Shown here in pieces: positions 10,654-22,783 of a stretch of 64,000 nucleotides of DNA. The notes under the pieces are model-generated. The model made no database searches, was not told the DNA's origin, and saw only the letters and a list, made by a program, of their open reading frames with translations. Source of the stretch: Lysobacter sp. yr284 (GTDB taxonomy: Bacteria > Pseudomonadota > Gammaproteobacteria > Xanthomonadales > Xanthomonadaceae); NCBI RefSeq assembly GCF_900107375.1, contig NZ_FNPT01000001.1:124001-188000 (forward strand), read 5' to 3'. Both the position numbers and the translations under genes were made by a program. The stretch's first letter is position 1. The number at the start of each line of letters is the position of its first letter.

Positions 10654-10940
10654 GGGAACGTTTGAGGTCCGGATGGAATGAGGCCCACGCTTGCGCGCGG
10701 GCCGAGAGAAGGGATTAGGGCGTTCGGGGCAGAAGCGGTTGCTGGGCGACAACGGGGCCGGCGCCGTAATCGAGCGACGCCGCGGCGCGGCCGCGCGCTG
10801 GGGGGCGCGGGCCGGCGTGGGGACGGCCCCGGTCGGGGCCAGCGTCGACGAGGTGCGGTGCAGCGCGCAGGCCGTTGCCGCCGTCCTCAGGACAGGCGGT
10901 GGGCCGGGACGAGCCGAAGCGTTTCATCGTGGTTGGGAAG

Positions 10941-12101
<1,161 letters not shown>

Positions 12102-12518
12102 GTCGCACCTCTGCTGGGTTTGAGCGCTGCGGCCGTTCCCCCTTTCGCGGCGCGCTCTGCGGCGCGGTCGCATCCCGGAACGACCGGCGCGTTGGTTCTG
12201 CGTCCTGGTCCGCGGCCCGTGCTGGCGGCCGCGAATGCGAATTGTAGCCGCGCGCGCCGCAGAACCCCACCCATGCGGCTGCCCCGATCTGGCGTCATCC
12301 CTGCCCCGCCGCCGCGCGCTTCAGGCGCCATTGCGCCTTGCTGCACCGCCGCACGACTTGACCTGGGCGCACGGCCGGCACACACTCATCTCTATATCGC
12401 GATACGTTGATGAAAGACGGGAATCGTTTACCGGGCCGGCGCGCGCAGCGCCCTCTCCGGCGTCCGCGTCCGCCGTAAACGCTTGCCCTTTCCTTATTCC
12501 CCATTTCCGACGCCCCCC
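12102..12518. other. Divergent intergenic region with candidate operator
   Basis: A 417-base spacer separates the divergent acyl-CoA dehydrogenase and SahR-like genes. The only clear structure is the palindrome at 12387-12412. I looked for an SAH riboswitch ahead of the methionine genes and did not find its conserved core. Confidence 0.5.
12387..12412. promoter_or_regulatory. Palindromic candidate SahR operator
   Basis: A perfect ten-base palindrome TATCGCGATA (12395-12404) is flanked symmetrically by CATC (12387-12390) and GATG (12409-12412), making a 26-base dyad. It lies about 107 bases upstream of the ArsR-type regulator, in the right place for autoregulation and control of the metH genes. 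Binding is inferred from position and symmetry only. Confidence 0.5.
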
Positions 12519-13487
12519 ATGGATCTCGAAGGCTGGTCCGCAAGACTCAAAGTGTTCGCCGACGCCACCCGCGTGCGGCTGCTCGCCCTGCTCGAACGCG
12601 AGGAGCTGACCGTGGCCGAACTGTCGGCGATCACCCGCCTGGCCCAGCCGCGCGTGTCCACCCACCTGTCCAAGCTCAAGGAAGCCGGGCTGGTGCGCGA
12701 CCGCCGCGCCGGCGTCTCGGCCTACTACCGCTTCGACGAGGGCGCGCTCGACAACGCCCAGCGCTCGCTGTGGCAGACCCTGAGCACCGGCAGCGACGAC
12801 CCGTTGCTGCGCCAGGACGCCGAGCGCGTGCCGGCGGTGCTGGCGATGCGCGCCTCCGACCAGAACTGGGCCGACTCGGTCGCCGGCGACATGGAACGCC
12901 ACTATTCGCCCGGCCGCACCTGGGAAGCGCTGGCGCGCTCGGCGCTGCCGCTGCTGCAGCCCGGCGACGTGCTCGACATCGCCTCCGGCGACGGCGTGCT
13001 GGCCGAACTGCTGGCGCCGCATTCGCACCGCTACATCTGCCTGGACGCCAGCACCAAGGTGGTCGCCGCCGCGTCCGAGCGCCTGCGCAAGCTGCGCAAC
13101 GTGGAAGTGCGCGAGGGCGACATGCACGCGCTGCCGTTCGAGGCCGAGACCTTCGACCTGGTGGTGCTGATGCACGCGCTGACCTACGCCGAGCAGCCGG
13201 CCCAGGCCGTGGCCGAGGCCGCGCGCGTGCTGCGCCCCGGCGGCCGGGTGCTGCTGACCAGCCTGGCCCGGCACGAGCACCGCGGCGCGGTCGAGGCCTT
13301 CGGCCACGTCAATCTCGGCTTCACCGAGAAGGACCTGCAGAAATTCGCGGCCAAGGCCGGTTTCGACATCGTCAGCTGCGAGACCGTCACCCGCGAGCGC
13401 CGTCCGCCGCATTTCGAAGTGATCGCGCTGATGGCGCGCAAGCCGCTGCCCGAGCCGGCCGCGGCGCGCAAGCCGGCCAAGAAGTGA
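12519..13487 (+). CDS. ArsR-family regulator fused to a methyltransferase domain (SahR-like)
   Basis: The 322-residue protein has two parts. Residues 1-85 are an ArsR winged helix ('[14 protein letters not shown]', '[14 protein letters not shown]'). Residues 125-310 are a class I SAM-dependent methyltransferase fold, with motif I '[10 protein letters not shown]' at 151-160, an acidic residue in 'CLDAS' near 176 and '[18 protein letters not shown]'. This architecture is that of SahR, a repressor shown in Desulfovibrio to sense S-adenosylhomocysteine through its methyltransferase-like domain and to control SAM-cycle genes. Ten bases separate it from the first metH ORF, so the two are probably cotranscribed. 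The ATG at 12519 gives the standard ArsR N-terminus. Confidence 0.88.
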   Translation: MDLEGWSARLKVFADATRVRLLALLEREELTVAELSAITRLAQPRVSTHLSKLKEAGLVRDRRAGVSAYYRFDEGALDNAQRSLWQTLSTGSDDPLLRQDAERVPAVLAMRASDQNWADSVAGDMERHYSPGRTWEALARSALPLLQPGDVLDIASGDGVLAELLAPHSHRYICLDASTKVVAAASERLRKLRNVEVREGDMHALPFEAETFDLVVLMHALTYAEQPAQAVAEAARVLRPGGRVLLTSLARHEHRGAVEAFGHVNLGFTEKDLQKFAAKAGFDIVSCETVTRERRPPHFEVIALMARKPLPEPAAARKPAKK

Positions 13488-13497
13488 GGACCCGCCG

Positions 13498-14616
13498 ATG
13501 AAGCAGTTGCCCTGGCTCCACCCCGAACGCGCGCACGCGCTGCTGCGCGGCCTGGCCGCGCGCATCCTGGTCATCGACGGCGCGATGGGCACGATGATCC
13601 AGCAGCACGAACTGACCGAAGCCGACTACCGCGGCGAGCGCTTCGTCGAGGGCTACGACCGCCTGTATTCGCTGCCCCCCGGCGACCACGACGGCACCCA
13701 CGTGCACGGCGAAGGCTGCGGCTGCTCGCGCGACCAGCGCGGCAACAACGACCTGCTGACCCTGACCCGGCCCGAGATCATCGCCGGCATCCACCGCGAG
13801 TACCTGCAGGCCGGCGCCGACCTGGTCGAGACCAACACCTTCAACTCGACCACGATCTCGCTGGAGGACTACGGCCTGCAGCACCTGGCGCGCGAGCTGA
13901 ACCTGGAAGGCGCGCGGCTCGCCCGCGGCGTCTGCGACGAGATCGAGGCGCTCGACCCGGCGCGCCCGCGCTTCGTCATCGGCGTGCTCGGCCCGACCAG
14001 CCGCACCGCCTCGCTGAGCCCGGACGTCAACCGCCCCGGCTACCGCGCGATCAGCTTCGACCAGCTGCGCGAGGCCTACCGCGAGGCCGCCGACGGCCTG
14101 ATCGACGGCGGCAGCGACGTGCTGATGGTCGAGACCATCTTCGACACCCTCAACGCCAAGGCCGCGCTGTTCGCGATCGAGGAAGCGTTCGAGGCGCGCG
14201 GCGCGCGGCTGCCGGTGATGATCTCCGGCACCATCACCGACGCCTCCGGCCGCACCCTGTCGGGCCAGACCGCCGAGGCGTTCTGGTACTCGGTGCGGCA
14301 CGTGCAGCCGACCGCGGTCGGGCTGAACTGCGCGCTCGGCGCCAAGGACCTGCGCGTGCACGTCGACGTGCTGTCGCAGATCGCCGACGCCCACATCAGC
14401 ACCCACCCCAACGCCGGCCTGCCCAACGCCTTCGGCGGCTACGACGAGACGCCCGAGGACATGGCCGCGGTGCTCGGCGAATTCGCCCGCGCCGGCCTGC
14501 TGAACCTGGTCGGCGGCTGCTGCGGCACCTCGCCGGCGCACATCGCCGCGATCGCCCAGGCGGTCGAGGGCGTGCCGCCGCGGCAGCCGTTGCAGTTGGT
14601 CGACGCGGCGGCGTGA
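13498..14616 (+). CDS. metH: Methionine synthase, homocysteine-binding module (split MetH)
   Basis: This 372-residue protein equals the first domain of cobalamin-dependent methionine synthase: a TIM barrel that binds zinc and homocysteine. '[19 protein letters not shown]' opens the barrel; the zinc cysteines are in '[11 protein letters not shown]' and '[15 protein letters not shown]'. The ORF ends cleanly with TGA where E. coli MetH would continue into the folate domain, so the enzyme is made as two polypeptides. AGGA seven bases before the ATG supports the start. It follows the SahR-like gene by ten bases. Confidence 0.93.
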   Translation: MKQLPWLHPERAHALLRGLAARILVIDGAMGTMIQQHELTEADYRGERFVEGYDRLYSLPPGDHDGTHVHGEGCGCSRDQRGNNDLLTLTRPEIIAGIHREYLQAGADLVETNTFNSTTISLEDYGLQHLARELNLEGARLARGVCDEIEALDPARPRFVIGVLGPTSRTASLSPDVNRPGYRAISFDQLREAYREAADGLIDGGSDVLMVETIFDTLNAKAALFAIEEAFEARGARLPVMISGTITDASGRTLSGQTAEAFWYSVRHVQPTAVGLNCALGAKDLRVHVDVLSQIADAHISTHPNAGLPNAFGGYDETPEDMAAVLGEFARAGLLNLVGGCCGTSPAHIAAIAQAVEGVPPRQPLQLVDAAA

Positions 14617-14651
14617 GGATTTCCCTCGCTTTTCGCCGCACTCCTTCCTAC

Positions 14652-14736
14652 CGTCATTCCCGCGAACGCGGGAATCCAGAGACTTCAGAGTCCTGTCGCG
14701 ATAAAGCCCTGGGTCCCCGCCTTCGCGGGGACGACG
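14652..14736. repeat. Dispersed inverted repeat between the two metH ORFs (family 3)
   Basis: The element starts CGTCATTCCCGCGAACGCGG and ends with the hairpin GTCCCCGCCTTCGCGGGGAC. It contains two separate stem-loops (TTCCCGCG-AA-CGCGGGAA and CCCCGC-CTTC-GCGGGG). It fills most of the 151-base gap inside the split methionine synthase locus. This kind of sequence is common in Xanthomonadaceae genomes. Confidence 0.8.
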
Positions 14737-14767
14737 AGCCCAAGCCGAAGCCCAATCGAAGCCACGC

Positions 14768-17533
<2,766 letters not shown>

Positions 17534-17594
17534 GCGGCGCCGCCCCGGCGCCGTGCGGCCGGCGTCCCCGGCCGCGCACCCCGGAATGCCACGG

Positions 17595-18317
17595 ATGAGC
17601 GAAATCCTGTTGCCCGAAGACGTTGCCGACGAGGAGTCCCGCGACCCGCGCGGCAACCAGGCCTTCATCGAGAAACACGCCGCGCCCGGCCGCATCGGCC
17701 TGTGCGGCGGCCGCGACTTCATCAACAAGCTGATCCGCAAGGCGCAGTCGCCGCTGACCGACGACGGCCACCGCAGCCTGTGGTCGCACGCCTTCGTCTT
17801 CAGCGAACGGCGCGTGGACGGGCATTGGTGGGTGATCGAGTCCGATCTGGACCTGCGCTACCGGCAGATCCGCCTGGGCGTGCAGGAGAACCGCGTCGCG
17901 CGTTACTACGACGCCGAGGCCTTCCCCAACATCGCCGTGCTCGACTTCGGCCTGAGCCCGGAGCAGGTCCTGCAGGTGCAGCGCGCCGGCCTGGACCTGC
18001 TGGCCGGCCTGTCGAGCTATTCGCTCAGCGAACTGCTCGGCACCATGATGGCGATGCACAGCCGCCGCCTGCGCAAGCGCGGCAACCTGCTGGCCAAGGA
18101 CGGCGCGCTGTTCTGCTCGGCGCTGGTGCAGCACTGCTACCTCGCCGCCGGCATCGAGTTCCTGCCGGGCGTGCCCGGCAAGAACATCGCCCCGCACGAC
18201 ATCGACGAATCGCCGCTGCCGCACGCGACCCACCGGATCCTGCGCGACCTGGGCGTGTCGAGCGTGCGCGAGATCGGCCATTCGCTGCGCGAACGGCTCG
18301 GCACCGCGTTCGACTGA
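17595..18317 (+). CDS. Permuted papain-like (YiiX/YebB-type NlpC/P60) hydrolase candidate
   Basis: The 240-residue protein has no signal peptide and no membrane segment. The order of likely catalytic residues, His65 in 'LWSHAFVFS', Glu82 in 'WWVIESDLD' and Cys174 in 'DGALFCSALVQHCYLAAG', is the His-first, Cys-late order of circularly permuted NlpC/P60 enzymes such as YiiX. This suggests an amide or thioester hydrolase, possibly of peptidoglycan or lipid type, but the similarity is at motif level only. The start is uncertain: ATG at 17595 is given, and an ATG three codons upstream is also possible. It lies just after metH with no obvious functional link. Confidence 0.65.
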   Translation: MSEILLPEDVADEESRDPRGNQAFIEKHAAPGRIGLCGGRDFINKLIRKAQSPLTDDGHRSLWSHAFVFSERRVDGHWWVIESDLDLRYRQIRLGVQENRVARYYDAEAFPNIAVLDFGLSPEQVLQVQRAGLDLLAGLSSYSLSELLGTMMAMHSRRLRKRGNLLAKDGALFCSALVQHCYLAAGIEFLPGVPGKNIAPHDIDESPLPHATHRILRDLGVSSVREIGHSLRERLGTAFD

Positions 18318-18530
18318 GCCGCCGCGCGGCGGCGCGAACCTCCCCCTGCGTATCGCACAACCGCGCCCGCGTCGCCGTACGGCGCGCGGATGCGGCCCCG
18401 CAGCGACGCTCATCGACGCGCAGGCCGCGGCCGCGGCCTGCGCGAATGTCGATGCGACCGCGCCCAACCGCCGCAGCCGCAGCGGCGGGCGCCCGCCGCC
18501 GGCGCATCGAGCCCGGCGGCGCAACCGGCC

Positions 18531-19364
18531 TTACGGCTGCGGCAACTGCTCGACGTTGTAGCGCGCCACCGAACAGCTGGCGAAGCCCGACGGCTGGACG
18601 TTGATGAACACGTTCTCCACGCAGGTCGCATCGACCGCGCCGACGAGGCCTTCGCCGATCGGCTGGCGCGACATGATGGTGTTGTGCACCACCCGCGCCC
18701 GCGGCGAGTTCATGAACTGGATCATGCGGTGGCCGGTCTCGAAGTCGAGGAACTGGTTACCGGTGAGCTGCGCGTCGGGCGACTCGCCCAGTTCCAGGCC
18801 GCCGCGGCCGCGGTAGCCGGCGACGACGTTGTTGGCGATCACCGCGCCCGGCAGGCCGTGCACGCGCAGCGCCGGGCCCCAGTTCGCCGGCTGGCCGCTG
18901 TCGTAGCCGATCACCCGGTTGCCGACGATGCGGACCGGCTCGGCCGGCGGCCCGGGCGGGCCCTGGAACGGATTGCCGTGGACGATGATCGGCGTGTCCT
19001 GGGCGCGCAGCACGGTGTTGTTGAGCAGTTGCGCGCCGCTCGCCACATCGGCCTGGATGCCGTTGGCGAAGCCGTCGACGCGGCAGTTGCGCACCACCAC
19101 CTTGCCGCCGCCGCGCACCATGATGCCGACGCCGCCGCCGGGACCGCCGCCAATGGAGAGGTTGGTCAGGGTGCGGGTGCGGCAGTCGAGTTCGATGTCG
19201 GGGCCGTTGATCTCGATCGGCAGGCTGCGGTTGCCGCTCAGGCAGTACTTGCCGGGCGCGGAGATGCCGACCTGGGTCGCCGGCAGGATGGTGTCGCAGG
19301 CCAGCGCGTTGGCGCTGAGCAGCAAACCGGCCAGGGCCAGGCCGGTCTTGGAAGTCAATCGCAT
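18531..19364 (-). CDS. Secreted parallel beta-helix protein, copy 1
   Basis: A 277-residue protein with a Sec signal peptide (residues 1-23, cleavage near ANALA-C). The mature part has short repeats of the right-handed beta-helix type: 'IELDCRTRTLTNLS', 'VVVRNCRVDGFANGIQADV', 'AQLLNNTVLRAQDTPIIV', 'VRIVGNRVIGYD', 'AVIANNVVAGYRG', 'AQLTGNQFLDFE'. Such folds occur in pectate lyases and other surface or carbohydrate-acting proteins, but no catalytic pattern is evident. AAGGA about nine bases before the ATG supports the start. The next gene upstream is a clear paralogue, so the pair arose by duplication. Cysteines at the start and end ('ACDT', 'CSVARYN') may form a cap disulfide. Confidence 0.75.
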   Translation of the reverse strand: MRLTSKTGLALAGLLLSANALACDTILPATQVGISAPGKYCLSGNRSLPIEINGPDIELDCRTRTLTNLSIGGGPGGGVGIMVRGGGKVVVRNCRVDGFANGIQADVASGAQLLNNTVLRAQDTPIIVHGNPFQGPPGPPAEPVRIVGNRVIGYDSGQPANWGPALRVHGLPGAVIANNVVAGYRGRGGLELGESPDAQLTGNQFLDFETGHRMIQFMNSPRARVVHNTIMSRQPIGEGLVGAVDATCVENVFINVQPSGFASCSVARYNVEQLPQP

Positions 19365-19486
19365 GCAGTAATCGTCCTTGTCTTGGGAGTGGGTCCGACG
19401 CGACAGCGGCGGCGCGGCCATCGCCGCGTCGCCGCCGCGTGGGCAGTGTGGCGGCCGCGCATCTCAGCGATGGCGACCGCCGGGGC

Positions 19487-20296
19487 TCAGTCGTTGCTGA
19501 TCTGGTGGAGGTTGTGGCGCCGCACCGAACACGGTTCGAAGCCCGCGTCGACGACGTTGACGAACACGTTCTCGATGCAGGTCGCATCGCTCGCGCCGGC
19601 CAGGCCCTTGGCGTTGACGCCGCGGCGCAGCATCACCGTGTTGTGGACCAGCCGCGCGCGCGGCGACTCGCGCATGTCCACGGCGATGCCGCCGCCTTCG
19701 TTCAGATCGAGCAGCTGGTTGCCGGTCAACTGCGCGTCCGCGGCGCGATTGAGATGGATCGCGGCATAGCCGCGGAAGCCGGCCACGAGGTTGTTGGTCA
19801 GCACCGGCTTGGGCGAATGGTTGATATCGATGGCGCGTTCGGCGCCGGTCTGCGCCTGGTAGTAGAAGATCCGGTTGCCGGTCAGGCGCAGGCCGCCGCC
19901 TTCGGGCCGATCGGGGCCGCGCGCCGAGATCGCCTGGCCGTTGGCGACGATGGTGTTGTTGAGCAATTGCGCGTCGCTGTAGTCCTCGACCGACATCGCC
20001 AGATTCCAGCCGACCAGGCGGCAGTTGCGCACTACCGCGCGGCTGCCGCCGCGCAGGTGCACGCCCTCGTTGGCCCAGGGCTCGTCCTGGCGATGAGTCA
20101 GGCTGCGGCCGCGGCAGTCCAGCTCGACGTCGCTGGCGTTGATGCGGATGGGGTTTTCGCGATTGGCGGCGAGGCAGTACGTGCCGGGCGCGTCGATGTC
20201 GCGCTGCTCGGGCGGCAGCACGGTGTCGCAAGCGAGCACGGGCGCGGCGAACAGGCAGGCGGCCGCGGCGAACGCGGCCAGGGGCAGTAAGCGCAT
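19487..20296 (-). CDS. Secreted parallel beta-helix protein, copy 2
   Basis: The 269-residue paralogue of the neighbouring gene shares the layout: signal peptide (residues 1-20), 'ACDTVLPPEQRDIDAPGTYC', 'ELDCRGRSLTH', and repeated beta-helix rungs ('VRNCRLVGWNLAMSVEDY', 'AQLLNNTIVANGQAI', 'VLTNNLVAGFRGYAAI', 'AQLTGNQLLDLNEGGGI') ending 'CIENVFVNV...CSVRRHNL'. The two proteins align along their whole length but have clearly diverged. AAGGA five bases before the ATG at 20296 decides the start over ATGs further upstream. Export is secure; the function is not known. Confidence 0.78.
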   Translation of the reverse strand: MRLLPLAAFAAAACLFAAPVLACDTVLPPEQRDIDAPGTYCLAANRENPIRINASDVELDCRGRSLTHRQDEPWANEGVHLRGGSRAVVRNCRLVGWNLAMSVEDYSDAQLLNNTIVANGQAISARGPDRPEGGGLRLTGNRIFYYQAQTGAERAIDINHSPKPVLTNNLVAGFRGYAAIHLNRAADAQLTGNQLLDLNEGGGIAVDMRESPRARLVHNTVMLRRGVNAKGLAGASDATCIENVFVNVVDAGFEPCSVRRHNLHQISND

Positions 20297-20670
20297 AAAG
20301 TCCTTGTAGTGGTTGCAGTCCATGGGAAGCGCGCCGGCGCGATTCGCCGGACGCGCGCCGAGTATGCGCAGGCGCGGATCGCACCCTCGGCGACGAGGCG
20401 AAATCGGCCGGTGTTTATTTGTATTGCGTGCGCTTCGTCGTCGCACTGTCCGTTGCGCGGGCGCGGCGCCGAGCGCACGCGCGAACCCGCGCCGGCGATG
20501 CCGCCCGCGTGCGTGGGTGGCGCGCCGCCACCGCCCCGCATCGGCGCCGCGCCAGCGCCGTCGCCGCAGCGCGCGCCGCTCCCGCGCACGCCGCCGTCGA
20601 ACCGCTACCGCCCGACTGTACGCAATGGTATGTTTCGGCCACCCACCGCCCTGCGGGCCCCCGCGCCGCC
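20297..20670. other. Divergent intergenic region
   Basis: A 374-base spacer separates the divergent beta-helix and alpha/beta-hydrolase genes. A lower-GC patch near 20410-20430 ('gtgtttatttgtattgcgtg') may hold the minus-strand promoter, but the match is not good enough to call. No small gene is visible. Confidence 0.45.
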
Positions 20671-21525
20671 ATGTCCGACCTGCTGCTGTTCTCCCACGCC
20701 AACGGCTTCCCGGCCCCGGTCTACCGGGTGATGCTGGAGCAGCTGTCGGCGCGCTACCGGATCGTGCGGCCCGAGCGGATCGGCCACGACCCGCGCTATC
20801 CGGTGACCCTGGACTGGCCGCACCTGGTCGAGGAACTGGCCGAGCGCGCCCAGGCCGCCGCCGGCGATGCCGGGCGGATCTTCCTGGTCGGCCATTCGCT
20901 CGGCGGCTACCTGAGCCTGCTGGCCTCGCACCGGCTCGCCGGCAGCGCCCTGGCCGCGCGCCTGGCCGGGGTGGTGATGCTGGACTCGCCGCTGATCGCC
21001 GGCTGGCGCGCGCGGCTGGTGCAGCTGGGCCGGCGCACCGGGCTGGACAACCTGGTCATGCCGACCCGCGCCACCCTGCAGCGCCGCCGCCACTGGCCCG
21101 ACCGCGCCGCGGTGCGCGCGCACTTCCTGGCCAAGCCGACGTTCGCGCGCTGGGACCAGCGCGTGCTCAACGACTACGTCGAGCACGGCACCCGCGCCGC
21201 CGACGACGGCGCGCGCGAGTTGGCGTTCGAGCGCGAGATCGAATACCGCATCTATCGCAGCCTGCCGACCACCTCGCTGAGCGGGCTGGCGCCGAAGCTG
21301 CGGGTGCCGGTGGGTTTCCTCGCCGGCACCCGCTCGCGCGAGCTGCGCAACGCCGGCGAGGCGGCGACGCGGCGGCTGGTCGGCAAGCGCTGGGCCTGGG
21401 TCGAAGGCAGCCACCTGTTCCCGATGGAGCGGCCGCAGGAGACCGCGGCGGCGATCGAGGCGATGCTGGCGCGGATCGCGCCGGCGGCGGCCGACGCGGT
21501 GCCGCTGCGCCCTACCGGCAGCTGA
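20671..21525 (+). CDS. Alpha/beta hydrolase
   Basis: The 284-residue cytoplasmic protein has the alpha/beta-hydrolase nucleophile elbow 'LVGHSLGGYLSLL' with Ser76, an early 'LLFSHANGFP' oxyanion segment and a late 'VEGSHLFPMERP' that supplies the catalytic histidine. 'MLDSPLIAGWRARLV' follows the fifth strand, as in many uncharacterised esterase-like proteins. The substrate cannot be inferred. The ATG at 20671 starts directly at the first strand. A REP-like pair follows the gene. Confidence 0.85.
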   Translation: MSDLLLFSHANGFPAPVYRVMLEQLSARYRIVRPERIGHDPRYPVTLDWPHLVEELAERAQAAAGDAGRIFLVGHSLGGYLSLLASHRLAGSALAARLAGVVMLDSPLIAGWRARLVQLGRRTGLDNLVMPTRATLQRRRHWPDRAAVRAHFLAKPTFARWDQRVLNDYVEHGTRAADDGARELAFEREIEYRIYRSLPTTSLSGLAPKLRVPVGFLAGTRSRELRNAGEAATRRLVGKRWAWVEGSHLFPMERPQETAAAIEAMLARIAPAAADAVPLRPTGS

Positions 21526-21546
21526 TTCGCGCGGGTTCGCTCCGCT

Positions 21547-21641
21547 GTAGGAGCGGCGCAAGCCGCGACCGCGAAACGACGGCTACGGCGCGACCGACGT
21601 CGTAGTTGCATTGGCGCGGTCGCGGCTTGCGCCGCTCCTAC
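21547..21641. repeat. REP-like inverted pair, family 1 (copy e)
   Basis: The arms run from GTAGGAGCGGCGCAAGCCGC to GCGGCTTGCGCCGCTCCTAC and are perfect inverted copies over the outer 26 or so bases. It lies between the convergent hydrolase and DUF2058 genes. Confidence 0.85.
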
Positions 21642-21687
21642 AAGGGAAACACGGCCGCGTCGCTCGGTGCGGCCGCCCTCGCGCAAA

Positions 21688-21719
21688 ACGAAGGCCGCGA
21701 CTCGCGTCGCGGCCTTCGT
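21688..21719 (-). terminator. Terminator of the ugd-slyX-DUF2058 unit
   Basis: ACGAAGGCCGCGAC and GTCGCGGCCTTCGT form a perfect 14-base stem with a four-base loop. On the minus strand it is followed by TTTT, about 46 bases past the DUF2058 stop codon. Confidence 0.75.
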
Positions 21720-21765
21720 CGAAACTGCGTTCGCGGACCGCGCGGGCGCCCTGCCCGCGCGAACC

Positions 21766-22533
21766 TCACCAGACCAGGTCGTCCGGCACCTGGTACATCG
21801 GGTCCGCGTACGGATCGTCTTGCGCCGGCGCGTTCGGATCGACCTTCAGCGCCACCGCCGGCGGGAAGATCGCCTCGGCCTGGGCCAGCATCGCCGCCGT
21901 CACCAGCAGATAGCGGCCTTCCTGCTGCAGCACGCCCAACTCGCCGGCATTGAGCTGCTTGAGCTGGTCGGCGGTCACGTAGACGCGCTTGATCTTGCCG
22001 CCGTACGGGAAATGGCGGGCGATGTCGGCGTCGGCGACGTTGAGCGCCTGGTCCTTGAGCAGTTCGGCCAGCCGCGCCCGCGCTTCGCGGCGCAGGCGCG
22101 CTTCTTCCTGCTTGGCCTGCTCGGCGGCGATGCGCTCGTCCTTCTCGCGCTGGGCGCGGATCGCGTAGGCCTTGGCCAGGTCGATGTCCTCGCGCGTGGC
22201 CGCGCGCCCGCCCTGGCCGGGACGGCCGCCGCGGCCGCGCTCGCCCGGCTTGGCGCCCGGACGGGCGGCGCCGGCTTCGCCGGGCTTGCCGCCGGGGCGG
22301 CCCTGGCCGGGCCGCGCGCCGCTGCGCTCGTGCGCGCCGGGCTTGGGCCCGCCGGGGCGGCCGTCGCCGCGGGCGGCGCCGTCGGCGCGCGCTGGCGGCT
22401 TGCCGCCGTGGGGCTTGCCGCCGGCGCCGGGCTTGCCGCCGCGGCGGTCCTCGCCCTTGCGTTCGTGGCGTTCGGGCTTGGGCGCGGGCTTGAAACCCAG
22501 GCCCAGCAATTGGTCGCGCAGGCTATCGCTCAT
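21766..22533 (-). CDS. DUF2058 (YaiL-like) protein with long basic linker
   Basis: The 255-residue protein keeps the DUF2058/YaiL ends: 'MSDSLRDQLLGLGFKP' at the N-terminus and, from about residue 113, a charged coiled coil ('EDIDLAKAYAIRAQREKDER') and the C-terminal domain 'VADADIARHFPYGGKIKRVYV'. Residues 25-112 are a very long Gly/Pro/Lys/Arg-rich stretch with repeated 'GGKP', 'RPG' and 'RGRGG' units, far longer than in E. coli YaiL; such RG/GG tracts often bind RNA. It follows slyX by ten bases, so it is in the ugd-slyX transcription unit. No biochemical role is established. Confidence 0.85.
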   Translation of the reverse strand: MSDSLRDQLLGLGFKPAPKPERHERKGEDRRGGKPGAGGKPHGGKPPARADGAARGDGRPGGPKPGAHERSGARPGQGRPGGKPGEAGAARPGAKPGERGRGGRPGQGGRAATREDIDLAKAYAIRAQREKDERIAAEQAKQEEARLRREARARLAELLKDQALNVADADIARHFPYGGKIKRVYVTADQLKQLNAGELGVLQQEGRYLLVTAAMLAQAEAIFPPAVALKVDPNAPAQDDPYADPMYQVPDDLVW

Positions 22534-22543
22534 TGCAGATTCG

Positions 22544-22774
22544 TCAGTAGTGCGGCGGCGGCGGTTCGCTGCTGGCGTCGCCGGTCAGGGGGCTCGCGGC
22601 GAACGCCGCGCGCAGGTGCTTGATCTCTTCGAGCGCGCGGTGCAGCAGCAGCGCGTTGCGCGTTTCCTCGCTGCGCGCGGCGGCGAGCGCGTCGCTGAGT
22701 TCGGTCAACGCGTGCTCCTGGAACGCCAGGCGCGTTTCCAGGTCGACCAGGCGCTGTTGGATGTCTTGGCTCAC
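22544..22774 (-). CDS. slyX: SlyX family protein
   Basis: A 76-residue protein with the SlyX pattern: a heptad-repeat coiled coil ('QRLVDLETRLAFQEHALTEL', then 'ALEEIKHLRAAF') followed by a proline-rich end 'SSEPPPPHY'. The conserved C-terminal tail PPHY is diagnostic of the family. The start is GTG, nine bases after the ugd stop codon. SlyX function is unknown; E. coli slyX lies next to slyD (an FKBP isomerase), and here two FKBP genes lie upstream on the same strand, which may be coincidence. Confidence 0.88.
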   Translation of the reverse strand: MSQDIQQRLVDLETRLAFQEHALTELSDALAAARSEETRNALLLHRALEEIKHLRAAFAASPLTGDASSEPPPPHY

Positions 22775-22783
22775 GGCGGCGGC

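Noticed and set aside
5308-10665. A 1785-codon open frame on the plus strand opposite the glutamate dehydrogenase gene
   Set aside because: It is the antisense shadow of a conserved GC-rich gene; its translation is Arg/Gln/Val/Ala-rich with no domain.
12102-12518. SAH or SAM riboswitch ahead of the methionine genes
   Set aside because: I could not find the conserved core of either class; the region shows a protein-operator-like dyad instead.
14617-14767. The metH split as a frameshift or sequencing error
   Set aside because: The first ORF ends at a domain boundary, the gap is 151 bases of repeat, and the second ORF has a normal N-terminus, so a simple frameshift cannot explain it.
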